43,413 nucleotides of DNA from Symbiodinium natans (Eukaryota; Sar; Dinophyceae; Suessiales; Symbiodiniaceae), in assembly GCA_905221605.1 (NCBI GenBank), contig CAJNDS010000087.1:191486-234898 (forward strand), in the 5' to 3' direction. Below, piece after piece: positions 23,537 through 34,625 of the stretch. The position numbers were made by a program, and so were the translations under genes. Each line of letters begins with the position of its first letter. Position 1 is the stretch's first letter. The notes below the pieces were generated by a model. The model saw nothing but the letters and a program-made list of their open reading frames with translations. It had not been told where the DNA came from and searched no databases.

Positions 23537-24352
23537 GTCCTTGAATCACAAAGTTCTCAAGAAGGCTGCGTAAGAACTTGATGTCAACCATGCGAAAAGT
23601 GCTTCTGGCCTTGTCCCGACGGCGCGGCCATTCCTTGTGGAGAAAATCGTGCCAATGTTCATAAGTCACACCACCAATATGGTAGTGTTGGAACCATTGC
23701 TGCACAAACTTCCAGGTGCGTTGAGCGTATTCCAAAAAAGCAGGATACACTTGGATATCTGCATTGGCTGCCAACCAAAACAGAAGTCTTCGAGATACAG
23801 AGAGCTGGTCAGCCGGAGATGCAACGTGCGCTTGGTCGTTAAAAACGACTGTTTGTAGACCAGGGTGTCGAATCAAAGCCTCTTGGCAAGGACACAGCGG
23901 CGACGAATCCCACTGTAGTTTCTGTTGCCAACTGAAATGATTGTGGAGAAGTTGGGCAACTGATCGAAAACTGCCAGCCACCACTTTGCAAGTGGGTAGA
24001 TGGAATGGCACCAACGCAGATTTGAATTTGGACACATGTCACGAAGCCAATCTGAGACACGATGGGAAAATTCGTCATGAGCCAGCAGTGGTAACGTTAA
24101 AGGCTTTGGTTTCGGTGGCATAACGCCATCCCGGAACTCAATTGCTTTGCGAATCAGAGATTTTACTCTGGTCCGACGCGGGTCGTCCAGATTATTATTG
24201 CTCAGTCGCAACAGTGCATACAGCATACAGATGTTCTTTGGAGTTCGCAGAGCTTCGAATTTTTCGGACCATTTCAAAAGAGGATAGGTCCTTTCTTGCC
24301 AGAACAAACAATGTTGTCCAATGACTGCTGCTCGTAAACGTTGACGAGGCAT
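23442..24352 (-). pseudogene. Region upstream of the reverse transcriptase
   Basis: Two overlapping frames (24352-23873 and 24035-23442) that look like one protein split by a frameshift near 24010. The first starts MPRQRLRAAVIGQHCLFW and contains KNICMLYALLRLSNNN. The second contains SPLCPCQEALIRHPGLQ and a Trp/His-rich helical part (FVQQWFQHYHIGGVTYEHW). Its end runs into a CA microsatellite at about 23503-23520, beyond which the reverse transcriptase frame begins. It is probably the N-terminal part of the same polyprotein. No catalytic motif is recognised. Confidence 0.5.
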
Positions 24353-24619
24353 AGAATTGCAAAACGCCTCAGGACAAGTACGTTTAATGAATCCTCAGTC
24401 CTTTGCGCTAACGTGCTTGCCTTTTTTGGGCAGGCTTTTTTAGAAGCTGCGTTCGAGGATTCAACGCTTTGGGAATGCAGGCTGTTCTTTCGCGTTTGCG
24501 TTGCTTTTGCGGTTGTTTCTTTGTTGCTCCGAACTCATCCTGCAAACCAAAGGCACAGAACATGGCGAGCAAGGCTTCAAAAAAGCTGGTCGCCACATCA
24601 GCTTACATTTGAACATTTT

Positions 24620-24800
24620 ATAGAACGACTTCAAACAAAATTCTGTACATATGCACTTCTGCCAGTAAATCTCGGCTTTGAACCCGAGAGTCCGATGTTT
24701 CAGCTCTTTCGAGCAGAAACATACATTGGTTGCACTACGGTTTCTGTTCAAAAGCGACAGGATGACTGTTGGAGTCACTCTGCCAAGGCAATGGCGGCGC
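24620..24800 (+). pseudogene. GIY-YIG nuclease fragment
   Basis: Within a plus-strand frame (24341-24889) the stretch FCTYALLPVNL, a 16-residue gap, then RAETYIGCTTVSVQKRQDD matches the layout of a GIY-YIG endonuclease core: the first Tyr, then YIG, then the Arg of the following helix. These nucleases nick DNA to start insertion of some retroelements. It lies on the strand opposite to the reverse transcriptase that surrounds it, so it must be inverted or derive from another element. The His usually found after the Arg is not clear. Flanking residues of the frame are not recognisable. Confidence 0.4.
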
Positions 24801-24874
24801 AAATAATCTTCAACAGCTCTGGCGGTTTTGCCTTGCCTGCAACAGAAATTGGCAACCCGAAAGCTGCTGCTCGA

Positions 24875-25120
24875 TCAGCAAGTTGCTGAAATTTCTTGCT
24901 TTGAAAGCTCTTTGAGAGCAGATTGCACGCGCTTGCATGCCGTGAGGAGCTTTGCTCGCGTCGCAGCTCTAATGGTCAATTTGTCAACCCATTTTGTGAC
25001 AGCAGTGACAGCTTGAGGGGTACCAGAGACAGGAGAAGACACAGCAAGAGTGCGATGGACAGAAACAGCATCAAAAGACACAGCTTTCTGAATTAGATCA
25101 TCAGGATCTGCTTGTTTCAC
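24875..25120 (-). pseudogene. Helical frame in the retroelement
   Basis: An 81-codon minus-strand frame with TAVTKWVDKLTIRAATRA and ACKRVQSALKELSKQE. It is probably a linker or coiled part of the element between the upstream ORFs and the reverse transcriptase region. No family is recognised. Confidence 0.35.
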
Positions 25121-25196
25121 AGGCAGGCGTGCTCTCTTTTGAGGAGGTTTGGAAGCTGGCGCTTGCGCCGCACGCTTTGCAGCTTCAAGTTGCTGC

Positions 25197-25622
25197 TCAA
25201 GCTCTTGGATGGTGATGCGCAGAATCTTGTTGAAACGACGTGGCTTGGTTCATGAGCCACTTGGTGAAAGCTTCCAGCTTTGCAGATCTCTGCTGATTTT
25301 GATCGCCGGAGACCTGGATTTTGTGCTTCGCACAGAAATTCTCAGCGAGTTGGTCCAGGTCCAACTTGGAGTCACGAATGTGTTTATGCACATAATGAAA
25401 GAAACATGACTCCTTGACAGAACGAGCAAAGACAATTGAAACGAATCGGCCGTTGGCTAATGTGCGGATGGAATAGTTGTCCATTCCATGATGCGCCAAC
25501 TCATGGAGAGAGATGTTTCGCACATCTCTTCCTGCCAGGCCGTGTTTTGAGGCCCAGGCTGTGACTGACCAATCATCAGACTGCAACCACCAACGATCAT
25601 CGGTCCACGAGTTCCAAGCCAT
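25197..25622 (-). CDS. Retroelement-associated ORF, 141 codons
   Basis: Begins with a Trp-rich stretch (MAWNSWTDDRWWLQSDDW) and contains ISLHELAHHGMDNYSIR, then a helix ending KLEAFTKWLMNQATS. The frame stays open beyond the helix. It lies between the 248-codon ORF and the reverse transcriptase region on the same strand. HELAHH resembles a zinc-metalloprotease HExxH only superficially (the third residue is Leu and the fourth Ala, then His-His). I do not assign an activity. Confidence 0.45.
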   Translation of the reverse strand: MAWNSWTDDRWWLQSDDWSVTAWASKHGLAGRDVRNISLHELAHHGMDNYSIRTLANGRFVSIVFARSVKESCFFHYVHKHIRDSKLDLDQLAENFCAKHKIQVSGDQNQQRSAKLEAFTKWLMNQATSFQQDSAHHHPRA

Positions 25623-25836
25623 TTAACGAAAGTTTAGTGAAACGCTTGGGCTTGGGCAAGAAGCTGGATTGTGCATGGGTTGGCAGGCCCCAGTTTTGGA
25701 TCCCAAAAACAAGTAGCAGCAAAACTGTGCACACACATTGCCCCTGCACATTACCGGGTGGTACCCAACTAAGAGCAGACAGAAAAAGAGACGCAGAACT
25801 TGGGAGAAAGAATCGCAAGTTTTTGCAGCTGCCGAG

Positions 25837-26583
25837 TTAGCGCGAAGCTGGTGCAGGTGGTCTCCAACTGCCCCAACCTTCGTCATCCAACGCTTCAAGC
25901 GAGGGTCGACCTGTAAGGGCTCTGGTTGTAGGCTGAGGAGGAAAATCAGCTGAAGAATGTTCGCAAATCAAGTATATACAGTCGATTCTCGCAGCGCATT
26001 CCCGGATGGCCCACCGCTTATCCTGGGAGGCTGCATGAATGAGTGGGTAAATGCGGGTGAGACTGTTTTCGAGCTGTATGTTTGCTCCAGGAGGCTTGCG
26101 ATGCGCACCTCCAATCATACCCGAAAACACAATACCACTGGTGTTTTTTGTTGACCAGCATAGTCGGCCTAGCCATTCACGAAAATCATCATGCCAATGT
26201 GGATTGGCATGACATCTCCCAAAGAAAGACAAGCTATGCTGATCTTTTCGAAGGCCCAGAGTTTCCAGTGCCGTGCGAAGGACACGTCCAATTGTAAGGA
26301 TTCCGACACTTCCTTCGATGTCTGCGCAATGGGCCCAGGCATAATGTTCATTGGCCCGCTTTTCTGGACCCGGGAAACCAGCAACAGGGAATTCCCAAAT
26401 TTTGGAATCCTGAGCTGGAACATGGTGGCATCGTGCAGTGCCTTCAAAAACATCACCCAGAGGGAGTTTCGCAGAGAACAAAGCTTTGGCGAATTGCTGC
26501 AACGTTGACAACTCCATTGAATTGTACGGAGGATGTACCGGAAACAAGCGTAACAAAGAACCAATCACACCATCAATTTGCAT
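25837..26583 (-). CDS. Retroelement ORF, 248 codons, possible ADP-ribosyltransferase-like fold
   Basis: ATG at 26583, first ORF of the element. The middle reads WAHCADIEGSVGILTIGRV, then LSFFGRCHANPHW, then TKNTSGIVFSGMIGGAHR, and later HAASQDKRWAIRECAARI. The order His-x-x followed by an IL..G turn and later phenylalanine/glycine patches recalls ADP-ribosyltransferase or tRNA 2'-phosphotransferase-like domains, but this is weak and from memory. The C-terminal 40 residues are Pro/Ser/Thr-rich. It is the only long intact frame of the element. It could be the ORF1 equivalent, meaning a nucleic-acid-binding or accessory protein. Confidence 0.5.
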   Translation of the reverse strand: MQIDGVIGSLLRLFPVHPPYNSMELSTLQQFAKALFSAKLPLGDVFEGTARCHHVPAQDSKIWEFPVAGFPGPEKRANEHYAWAHCADIEGSVGILTIGRVLRTALETLGLRKDQHSLSFFGRCHANPHWHDDFREWLGRLCWSTKNTSGIVFSGMIGGAHRKPPGANIQLENSLTRIYPLIHAASQDKRWAIRECAARIDCIYLICEHSSADFPPQPTTRALTGRPSLEALDDEGWGSWRPPAPASR

Positions 26584-26689
26584 GTTTGTGATTGATGCCC
26601 ACGGTCTGTAAATTGCACGAGCAGCATTGCGTCGTGACTGTATCCGCCGACCCCAGCCGGGGGCGGCGTCAGTGAAGACCCATTGCCCC

Positions 26690-28032
26690 TACCACCTTCT
26701 CCACCCCATCCAAAGCTCTGGCCCATGCTCCCACTCTCCAGCCCCTTGACCTGCCCCTCATGGACCCAGCTCCCTACCCCTTACCCCTCACGCACCCTGC
26801 CGCCGCCCATGCCCCTCATGGATCCATGGGTTCTGAGTGTTTTAGGGGTTCCAATGCACGCCCGCCCTGACCGCTCTCCCCGCTCTCACCGCTCTCATCG
26901 CTCCGCTTCCCTATGTGCCCGAGCCCCTCCCCCTCCCAAACCTCGTCCCCTTACCCTTCCACGCCCCCCCCTCCCCCCAACCCATGTCACGCCTCCGCCT
27001 CTTCCCCTGTCCACTACCCCCCCCTCTACCCCCCCCGTCGCCCCCCCCTCCACCCCCCCTCTACCCCCTCCCTCTACCCCCCCTCCTCTCTACCCCCCTC
27101 TAACCCCCCCCTCCCCTCCCTCTACCCCCCTCTCCCCCCCCCTCTCACCCCCCACTCCCCCACCCCCGCCCCCACCTCCCCCCCACTCCCCTGTTGTCCT
27201 CCGCCTGTAGGCCTAGCCCCACCCCCTACGCCGCTCCTGATCAATCTCTAGTGTTTTAGGGGTTCCAATGCACGCCCGCCCTGACCGCTCTCCCCGCTCT
27301 CACCGCTCTCATCGCTCCGCTTCCCTCTGTGCCCGAGTCACTCCCTAATCCAACACCAACCCTCACTCCCCCCTCCACAGTCACCCCCCCCCCACCCCAC
27401 CCCCACCCCCGACATTCCTTCACTCCATCCGCACCCACCCACCCCACCCCCCACTCCCACCCCGCCCCCCACCCCCTCCCACTCCCCTGTCCTCCGCCTG
27501 TGGTAGTGTTTTAGGGGTTCCAATGCACGCCCGCCCTGACCCTGCGTGTCCTCTTCCTTCCACTCCCCCACCCACCCCTCCCCCACCCGCCCCCCACTCC
27601 CTCTCTGTGCTCCCATCCCTGCCCTCACCGCTCTCATCACTACCCCCTCCCCACCCTCTGCCTAGACCCACCCTTCCCTGCCACTTTTTCTCCACCCACT
27701 CTCCACTTACCTCACCTCCTGCACCTACCCCTCCACTTCCCCTCTCACCCCCCACTCCCCCACCCCGCCTCTACTCCGCCTGACCAATGTCGCCCGCCGC
27801 CCCTCCCCGCTCTCACCGCTCACCGCTCTCATCACTATCCCCTCCCCACCCTCTGCCCTTGCCCGTCCTCCTTCCCTGCCACTTTTTCTCCAGCTACTTC
27901 CCACTTACCTCACTTGCCCTTGCCACTTTTTCTCCAGCTACTTCCCACTTACCTCACTTGCCCTTGCCACTTTTTCTCCAGCCACTTTCCACTTACCTCA
28001 CCTCCTCCACCTACCTCTCCACTTCCCCTCTC

Positions 28033-28075
<43 letters not shown>

Positions 28076-29150
28076 ACTCCCCTGGCTCGTACTGCGCATG
28101 TCAGGATTCCAATCCAGCCCGCCGCCCCTCCCCACTCTCACCCCCCACCCCCCCTCCCACCCCCCCCCACCCTGCCGCCTACTCTGCCCCCCCCTTCCTC
28201 CTGCTTGTTCCAACTTGGCGTCCCCCTGGCCCATGCCCTTCGACCCCCACCACCTACTCCTTCGCCTCCTCCCACCCCCCACCCCTCCTGTAAGGCCTCG
28301 CCCCTGCCCCTATTCCACCCCTGACCCAATCTCAGGATTTCCAGTCCCGCCCTGCCCTGACCGCCCCCCCCACCCCCCCCCCACCCCCCCACCCCCCCCC
28401 CACCCCCCCGCCACCCCCACCCTGCAGGCCTCGCCGCCCCTGACGTTTTAAGCATTCCAGTCCATGCCGCCCTCACCGCTTTCACCGCTCTCATCACTCC
28501 CCCTCCCTATGCCCCCCAGTCCACCCCTCCCTGACACCGACCCTTTGCCCTCAACCTCGACTCTGAAACCCCACCCCCCCCACCCCCCCACCCCCTACTC
28601 CGCCCCTGACAAATCTCTACTTTGAGGGATTCCAATCCACGCCCGCCCTAACCGCCTCCCCGCTCTCATCACTCCCCTGCCTTCCGCCCAACTCCACCAA
28701 CCCTCGACCGTCACCTCCCCTGTCCACCCGCCGCGCTCCACCCTGCCTTCCGCCCCAACCCTCTCACCAGAGCTGGTCAGTCAGGCCCCCCTTTCCGCCA
28801 GCCCCCACCCTCTCCCACTCCCACTCCCTAACCCTCCCAGCCCTCATCATTACCCCCTCCCACCATCGTGCACCATCCGACCGCCCCCCCGCTCTCACCG
28901 CTCTCATCGCTTCTTCATCTCTATGCCCCCCAGTCCACCCCTGCCTTCCGCCCCCAACTCCCTAATCCGACACCAACCCTCTACCGTCACCCCCCACACC
29001 CCCCACCCCCGCCGCCCCCCTTTCCACCCCCACCCACCCCCACCCCCCCCGCCCCCCCCCCCCCCCCCCCCCCCCGCCCCCCCCGCCTGCCCGCGCTCCA
29101 CCCTGCCTTCCGCCCCAATGCGACTGTCTTGGGTGTGGGGTCGGCGGCAC
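26690..29150. repeat. C-rich satellite region
   Basis: About 2.4 kb of strongly C-rich plus strand built from decayed copies of a longer unit. Three clear copies of TTTTAGGGGTTCCAATGCAC start near 26841, 27252 and 27508. Weaker ones (ATTCCAATCCA, ATTCCAGTCCA) lie near 28105, 28450 and 28630. The phrase CCGCTCTCACCGCTCTCATC recurs at least five times. A 43-bp unit with CCACTTTTTCTCCAG repeats three times at 27877-28010. A pure run of 42 C lies at 28034-28075. Long Pro-rich ORFs here are not genes. Confidence 0.85.
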
Positions 29151-29159
29151 TGGCGGTAG

Positions 29160-30380
29160 CCATTAAATATATGTATACAAATGGAATGTTTGTATACAAC
29201 TATGTATATACATGTAGACAGAGAGCATCATGTGCGGTGGCACATTTCACCGCACGTGCCTCATACAGCCCCTCGCACTCGAAACGCTGTGCAAAACCTC
29301 GCCTCGGGTTTCCTCCAACGTCTCACTGCACCTGCCACGGACAAGCGCCAGCTGTTGCTTCTGCTATTCAGTTGGTGGCGACCATCTCCACTGTCTTCGC
29401 TCGAGATTCGGTCCGTGAGAACGACACAAACCGCACAATCAAGCATTTGAGCAGTTGGCACGCGGCCGTGATCATCGTTCTGTTTTTTTGAGGTCTGGGC
29501 TGCGTGTCTGAGGTCGGTACGATGTTGTTAGGCGCTACAACATGGACCTGAAAGCGCTACAACATGGGCGCGAGAGCATGACAGCATGTACTCAGAGACA
29601 CGGAAACGAGTGAGGGCTGGGGCCAGCGAAAACTCGTACAGCAATTTTGGCAAGGAGCCGCGTATGGGCCGTATGGGCCGACAGCTGGTGTTAGTCCGCC
29701 CTCTCAGGAGCCACGCTTGAATCCGGATAGACGGCAATACTTGATTATCCCAACTCTCAGGCAGGACGGGGGTGGGGAAAAAACACAAGGAGCAAAATGC
29801 GTGGGAAAAGAACATGGGACTCTTGTCCACGGAAGGAGGCCCATGCATCACGGCTAGCACCAACATGTTTATGATTTGGCACTTGGGCACTTGGATGCAC
29901 TTGGCCACGATCGGCTGAGGTTGCGGCGCTCTTTTTGAAGGCGATACCCTTTTATGAGCTGCAAAACGGGTGGAGCGGTGGAGTGTTTCTTTGTTCTTCC
30001 TTTGTTTTTTGTGCCTCCCTCTTTGGTCGCTTGTTGTTTTCTTGGCTTTTCTTAGGAAAACCACCGTTCCCTCTGCATTTTCAAAGGATTGATACTACTT
30101 TCCATAGGACTTCGTATTGTGTGGCGTAACGGAAACCGAAACCCGGGTACATCGAAAAGCGCTCTGACCTCCGGAAGCCTGCCCGGCTTTGTCGCGCAAC
30201 CCTTCCCCACACACACACACACACACCGACACACACCGTCCGTCACTGACACCCATGAATCAACTCCAAGAGCATGAAATGCGGGAGCGGCAACTGCCCA
30301 CGGAGTAAACACCCGGCCAGCCCCGTCGAACCAGTTTGGGATGGGGATTAACACAGAAGCTGAAAATCAGTGATGACCTC
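29160..30380. other. No gene recognised
   Basis: Short overlapping frames only; the 178-codon minus-strand frame at 29528-30064 has no motif. A short CA run lies at 30211-30228. Confidence 0.4.
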
Positions 30381-30383
30381 AAG

Positions 30384-30790
30384 TCAAGTTCGCCTCGGCT
30401 TCCTGCCGAGAAGCGTCTGGAACAAGCAGACCCGGATCGGGCCTCCTTCCCCCTAACCCAACCCTTCCCCCCATGCCAAATTTTCTGACGCCACCCCCCC
30501 CCCCCGCCCTGTGGGACCCCCCCCAATCCTTGGAGGAGCTGCAAACCGATGCCGTGGAGGGTCCCGCTTGTCGGTGGCTCCTTTCGGACCCTCAAACACC
30601 CCCCCCCCCACCCCCCCCCCACCCCCCCCCCACCCCCCCCCCCCCCCCCCACCCCCCCCCCCCACCCCCCCCCCCACCCCCCCCCCCACCCCCCCCCCCC
30701 CCCCCCCAACCCCCCCTCACCCCCTCCCGACCCCCCCCCGCACCTGCTCTGCCCTTCCTCCCTTTTTTTGCGAAACCCTCTTTCCTCCTT
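30384..30790 (+). repeat. Dispersed hairpin/poly-C repeat, copy 2
   Basis: The left arm CCTCGGCTTCCTGCCGAG with AACAAGCAGACCCGGATC is followed by a 110-base C tract broken by single A's (30600-30708), then the same right arm as copy 1 (CCTTCCTCCCTTTTTTTGCG). The stem CTCGGC/GCCGAG is perfect here, while copy 1 has a G-T pair, as expected if the hairpin is kept. A run of 14 A at 30861-30874 follows after 70 bases. Confidence 0.75.
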
Positions 30791-31152
30791 TCCTGTCCTG
30801 GGGCCGGCCCGGCTGCCGAGGCGGCGCGCGCAAGCGTTTACAATTAAGCAGCATCCATGTAAAAAAAAAAAAAAGTTGTGAATCACGGACATGGATGCGA
30901 CGGCAACCCTCGTTGTTGGCCGCCTATTGGCTGATCGCTGTACATAAGAGCATGAAGAGGGAGTGATTGTGCGCAGTTGTGGCTCTTCGGCCACGACAGC
31001 GGGGGCCCTACTGCTGCCCCCATTTGCCTCAGATTCGGCTTCTCAAATAGGTGCTCATAATATGAGATGTGCTCATGATGATGTGCATCACACCGCGACA
31101 TGTGTCCAGAGAGGACACGGAGATGACGCCTTTGCAGAGAGCGGTGGGAGCC

Positions 31153-34100
31153 CTGCAAGCGGCCGGCCAGGTCCTCCACCTCAAAGATCGAGCTCAGCTC
31201 AAGCTCTACTCGACTCGCACAAAACGCTTCTTTGCTCTCACAAGTCCTTCCTCTTTGTCTGCTCTGACGTTCTCTTCTTTTCCTTTCTCTTCTGCTTGGG
31301 CCCCCGGGCAGCAGCCTTGACGTGCCGGGCACCCTCGCCAGCGCCCATGGCCTCCTTCTTCACGGCCAGCATGCGCTCGGACCTCTGCTGCAGCGCACAG
31401 AGATCCCCTCAAAAGAAGGGCCCCCTGCTCCTGGTGTTCCTCCCCGCCTCTCCAACAGCGCCTTCGCCTCTTCGACGTCCTTGCTGGCTCCTTGCACGGC
31501 CTCTTTAAGGAAGAATCGCAGACATTGCAATCGTTGCACTGCAGAATCGCGCACTGCGATGCTGCGACGCTGCGATGCTGCGACAGAATCGAAGGGATGC
31601 ACTCTCCGCAAAAGTGTAAGAGTGTGTGTGTGTGTGTGCACTCAGTGCTTTCAGTTAGTGTGCAGAGAGAAATACTGAGAAATCTCAGGGCTCTTAGAAT
31701 CTTTAGAGTCTTAGAGTCTTAGAGTCTTAGAGTCTTAGAGCAGACGAAGCTCTCAATTGAAGCCCTCGCTGGAATCTCGCCTGCAGGATGTCCTCCGGCG
31801 CAGACGCAGCGTCGATGCCCCGCTGGCACGCGGCGGTGCTCGACTCCTGCGCCGCGCTCACGTGAGCCTCACGGGTCTCCGCCGTCTCCGCACTTAGTTC
31901 TGTGCACTGTTTTTGCAACAATGTTGCACTTAAGTGTTGCCTTGCTGCTGTCGTTTTGTCCTTCTGTTCTCTTCCCTTTCCTCTAACCTTGGCAGGTCCC
32001 CTTTCTTGGGGCGCACCCTTCAGGCCTCGGTCGTCTGAACCTCGGCGGCCGCCTCCTTCAGCAGCTGCTCCACGCCTCAAGCTGAGAGAGCTTCGAGAGC
32101 GCGAAGGCCAGCGAGACAGACAGAGAGACGGAGAGACGGAGAGACGGAGAGACGGAGAGACGGAGAGACGGAGAGACGGAGAGACGGAGAGACGGAGAGA
32201 CGGAGAGACGGAGAGACGGAGAGAGAGAGCGAGAGCAAAAAAAAAGAAGAGAGAGACAGAGAAAGAGAGAGGGTGGACATGGGTGGACATGGGTGGACAT
32301 GACTCATCATGAGTGGACAATGAGCGGAGAGGGGACTCTCGAGGTGGTGATCCACCGCAGAGCTGCCGGCGCGCCAGCTCCATTTGTCGCCGGCGCTCGG
32401 CTTCCTGCTCGCAACAATTCGGACCCTCCACAGGCCTGGAACCCAGGGGAGGCTCCGCAAAAGGAGCAAGTACAAAAAGTGATGGAACAACAGCAATAGT
32501 ATTTGAAACATTGCCCTTAGCCTTAAAATGCTTGAGCTACATGAACGCAAATACATTGTACTACATGCTGGCAGATGAAAGGCGAAAGCAGCGCAACGAT
32601 CATGGTAGCCAAAGCAACCCGGCGCAATTTTGAGCATCTTTCTGATTCTTCCATGCAACTGACAAACATGTTGTGCACACTTCATGACACATCTTTGTTG
32701 TAGTCAAGTGTCCAAAGTCTGAAACGAACCAATGTTGCACAAATGTATGCATCTTTCTTGCAACGGTGTCTGCGTCTTTCTTGTTAAGTGCTGGCAAAGT
32801 GTGTCACATGCTGCCCTTCAGGCGGAGCGGTTTTTGCTGCATGGTGAGTTCACTCACCGAAGGTCTCTGGCTCGTGAGAATCTGTGGCTCCTGCACTTCC
32901 AATAGCTGGGGTTTCACTCATACATGGGTATGTGCCTAGATTATAAGGGCCTATGTACCTCCCCTAATTATGAGGGAACTCCATTATAATAGAACCCCCA
33001 AAAGGGACCCTAGTTTAGGCACATACCCACATGTTTAACTGGCGGTGTACAAGCTATTGGAAGCGCAAATGCCCCAGGACACTACCCTTTGCAGCCACAG
33101 CACTTTGCCACGACTGGTGGGCTGCACCCGCCTTCCCTACTCAGCCAAATAATGTGTACTGAAACTACACGGACTCCAGCTTCACCATCGCCATCATTGA
33201 ACAGCCTGATTCCTACTGCCGATGTATCTTGTGAACACAGTTCCTTTGAGGAATGGTCCCTTGTCAATGATGATGGCTGTAGAACAACAGTCAATCTGCT
33301 TCAGCAAACACATCGTGACTCACAAACAAAATTGACTGACGCATGCACGGACTTCTCGAGCTGGACATGTTCGGAGATGGGGCAATGTAGGTCAGAGCTG
33401 CAGGGGGAAAGAGGGCTGATATGAAATAAGGGTTTTGTTACATAATTTGCTCTAAAATATGTAGGGTAGGGGGTTAAAAAAAACATCAAATCCATAACAG
33501 TCTTGTCCTTGGTTTGTCTGTAGTTTGGGGTGATTGTTAAGGTGGTTTTTGCTGGGGAGCCTTCTCCGCAACATGCGAAGGGGAAGAGTTGGAAGAGGGC
33601 GAAGGACGAAGGAAGGGAGAAAGCGTGCGCTATGGAGCGCCTCCCGCTGCTTCAGCTCCTCGGCGATGCGCTTCTGCACCTCTCAAAGCTCTGAGAATTG
33701 TGAAGGAATTATTTAGGAAACCAGCATCCCCCTTTTGCCATGTTCTTGCGAAGCCTGTGTGATGGTGTGCTGCATTTCATCATTGACGCGGTCGCGCAGC
33801 GCCCCCATGGCCTCTGTCAAGAAGCGAAATCTCTGTCTCCGTATGTGCTCTCGGGCTCTCGGTGTGCTCTCCGACCGTGGCCTCTCGGCCTTTGAGATTG
33901 CCCTCCCTCTTACTCTCGAATTCGTTCGCGACGCCTTTTGCTCTATCTATTTGCTTTTGCTTCTAAGACCGCGCTCTGCCTGGAAGTTGGCGGCCGCCGC
34001 CTTGTCCAGCTCGGCCTTCGACACAACCATGCTCAGAGCACAAAACCAAAACAGTGCTTCGAGCACAACAGTGTGTTTTCTCTGGGCTCCGCGGCTCCCC

Positions 34101-34625
34101 ATACGCCCCGCACACTCTGAACAAAACATGCAAAAGCCCAGGTTCCTCTCACATACGCTCTCACATGCCCTCACATTCTCTCACACCCTCGCGTACCTGG
34201 AGGCCCTTCAAGTTATCCGGGGTCGCGTTGCCTCGGTGTTGGCTTTGCGCCTTCGGTTTGTTTCTCAACTTTCAAGCCTTTCGATGACAAGCATGGGCTG
34301 TGTTGTTCTAGGCTATTCAAGAAACTTGCTAAGGCGTTGGCGGAGCTTCTTCAACACCTCGCGCACGTTGTTGGCGGCCTCCTGCCAACTCCCCACGAAA
34401 ACTATTTGCTTGCGTCGGTCCTCCCCACGCCAAATGTGGGAGACATCTTGCCTTTTCAGGATGCTCCAGGGATTGGGGGGTGCACGGGCGAGGGCGGCGA
34501 GGCTAACTCCGAAGGTCATGAGAAAACGAAGAGACACATGAGAAGGTCACGTGAAGCATCTGCGGCGCCTCCTGCTTCCGCTCCTCCTCCTGGCGCCGCC
34601 GCCGGGCTTCGGCCTCTCGTCGCGC
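31153..34625 (-). CDS. C-terminal coiled-coil micro-exons
   Basis: Supported exons, each a whole number of codons: 34625-34569 ([19 protein letters not shown]), 34381-34325 ([19 protein letters not shown]; end uncertain), 34015-33980 ([12 protein letters not shown]), 33811-33755 ([19 protein letters not shown]), 33679-33641 ([13 protein letters not shown]), 32404 to about 32357 ([15 protein letters not shown]; end uncertain), 31867-31781 ([20 protein letters not shown] and on), 31500-31468 ([11 protein letters not shown]), 31387-31316 ([18 protein letters not shown] and on) and 31179-31153 (VEDLAGRLQ). Starts follow AG|G except the 31387 exon; donors are mostly GC. The product is a continuous charged helix. 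Introns hold tandem repeats and the inverted-repeat element at 32926-33028. Confidence 0.65.

Larger units (their letters stand above)
22280..26583 (-). mobile_element. Degenerate retroelement, minus strand
   Basis: A run of same-strand frames covering 4.3 kb ends in a reverse transcriptase. Order in the direction of transcription: a 248-codon ORF (26583-25837), a 141-codon ORF (25622-25197), an 81-codon frame (25120-24875), a 160-codon ORF (24352-23873) and then overlapping frames holding the reverse transcriptase (23536-22280). Frameshifts, stops and a CA microsatellite break it at several places. The reverse transcriptase core YVDN instead of YVDD matches a class of retroelement I associate with dinoflagellates; that link is from memory. 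No long terminal repeats, poly(A) tail or target-site duplication could be recognised, so it is not assigned to a named superfamily. A GIY-YIG fragment lies inside it in opposite orientation. Confidence 0.75.

Noticed and set aside
25470-25500. HELAHH as a zinc protease HExxH motif
   Set aside because: Spacing and residues are wrong (HELAHH lacks the His-Glu-x-x-His pattern) and no further metal ligand is visible.
26683-29491. Many Pro-rich ORFs
   Set aside because: C-rich satellite translated in all frames; no start context, motif or splice logic.
33735-34541. 268-codon plus-strand ORF
   Set aside because: It is antisense to three splice-bounded coiled-coil exons on the minus strand and has no motif of its own.
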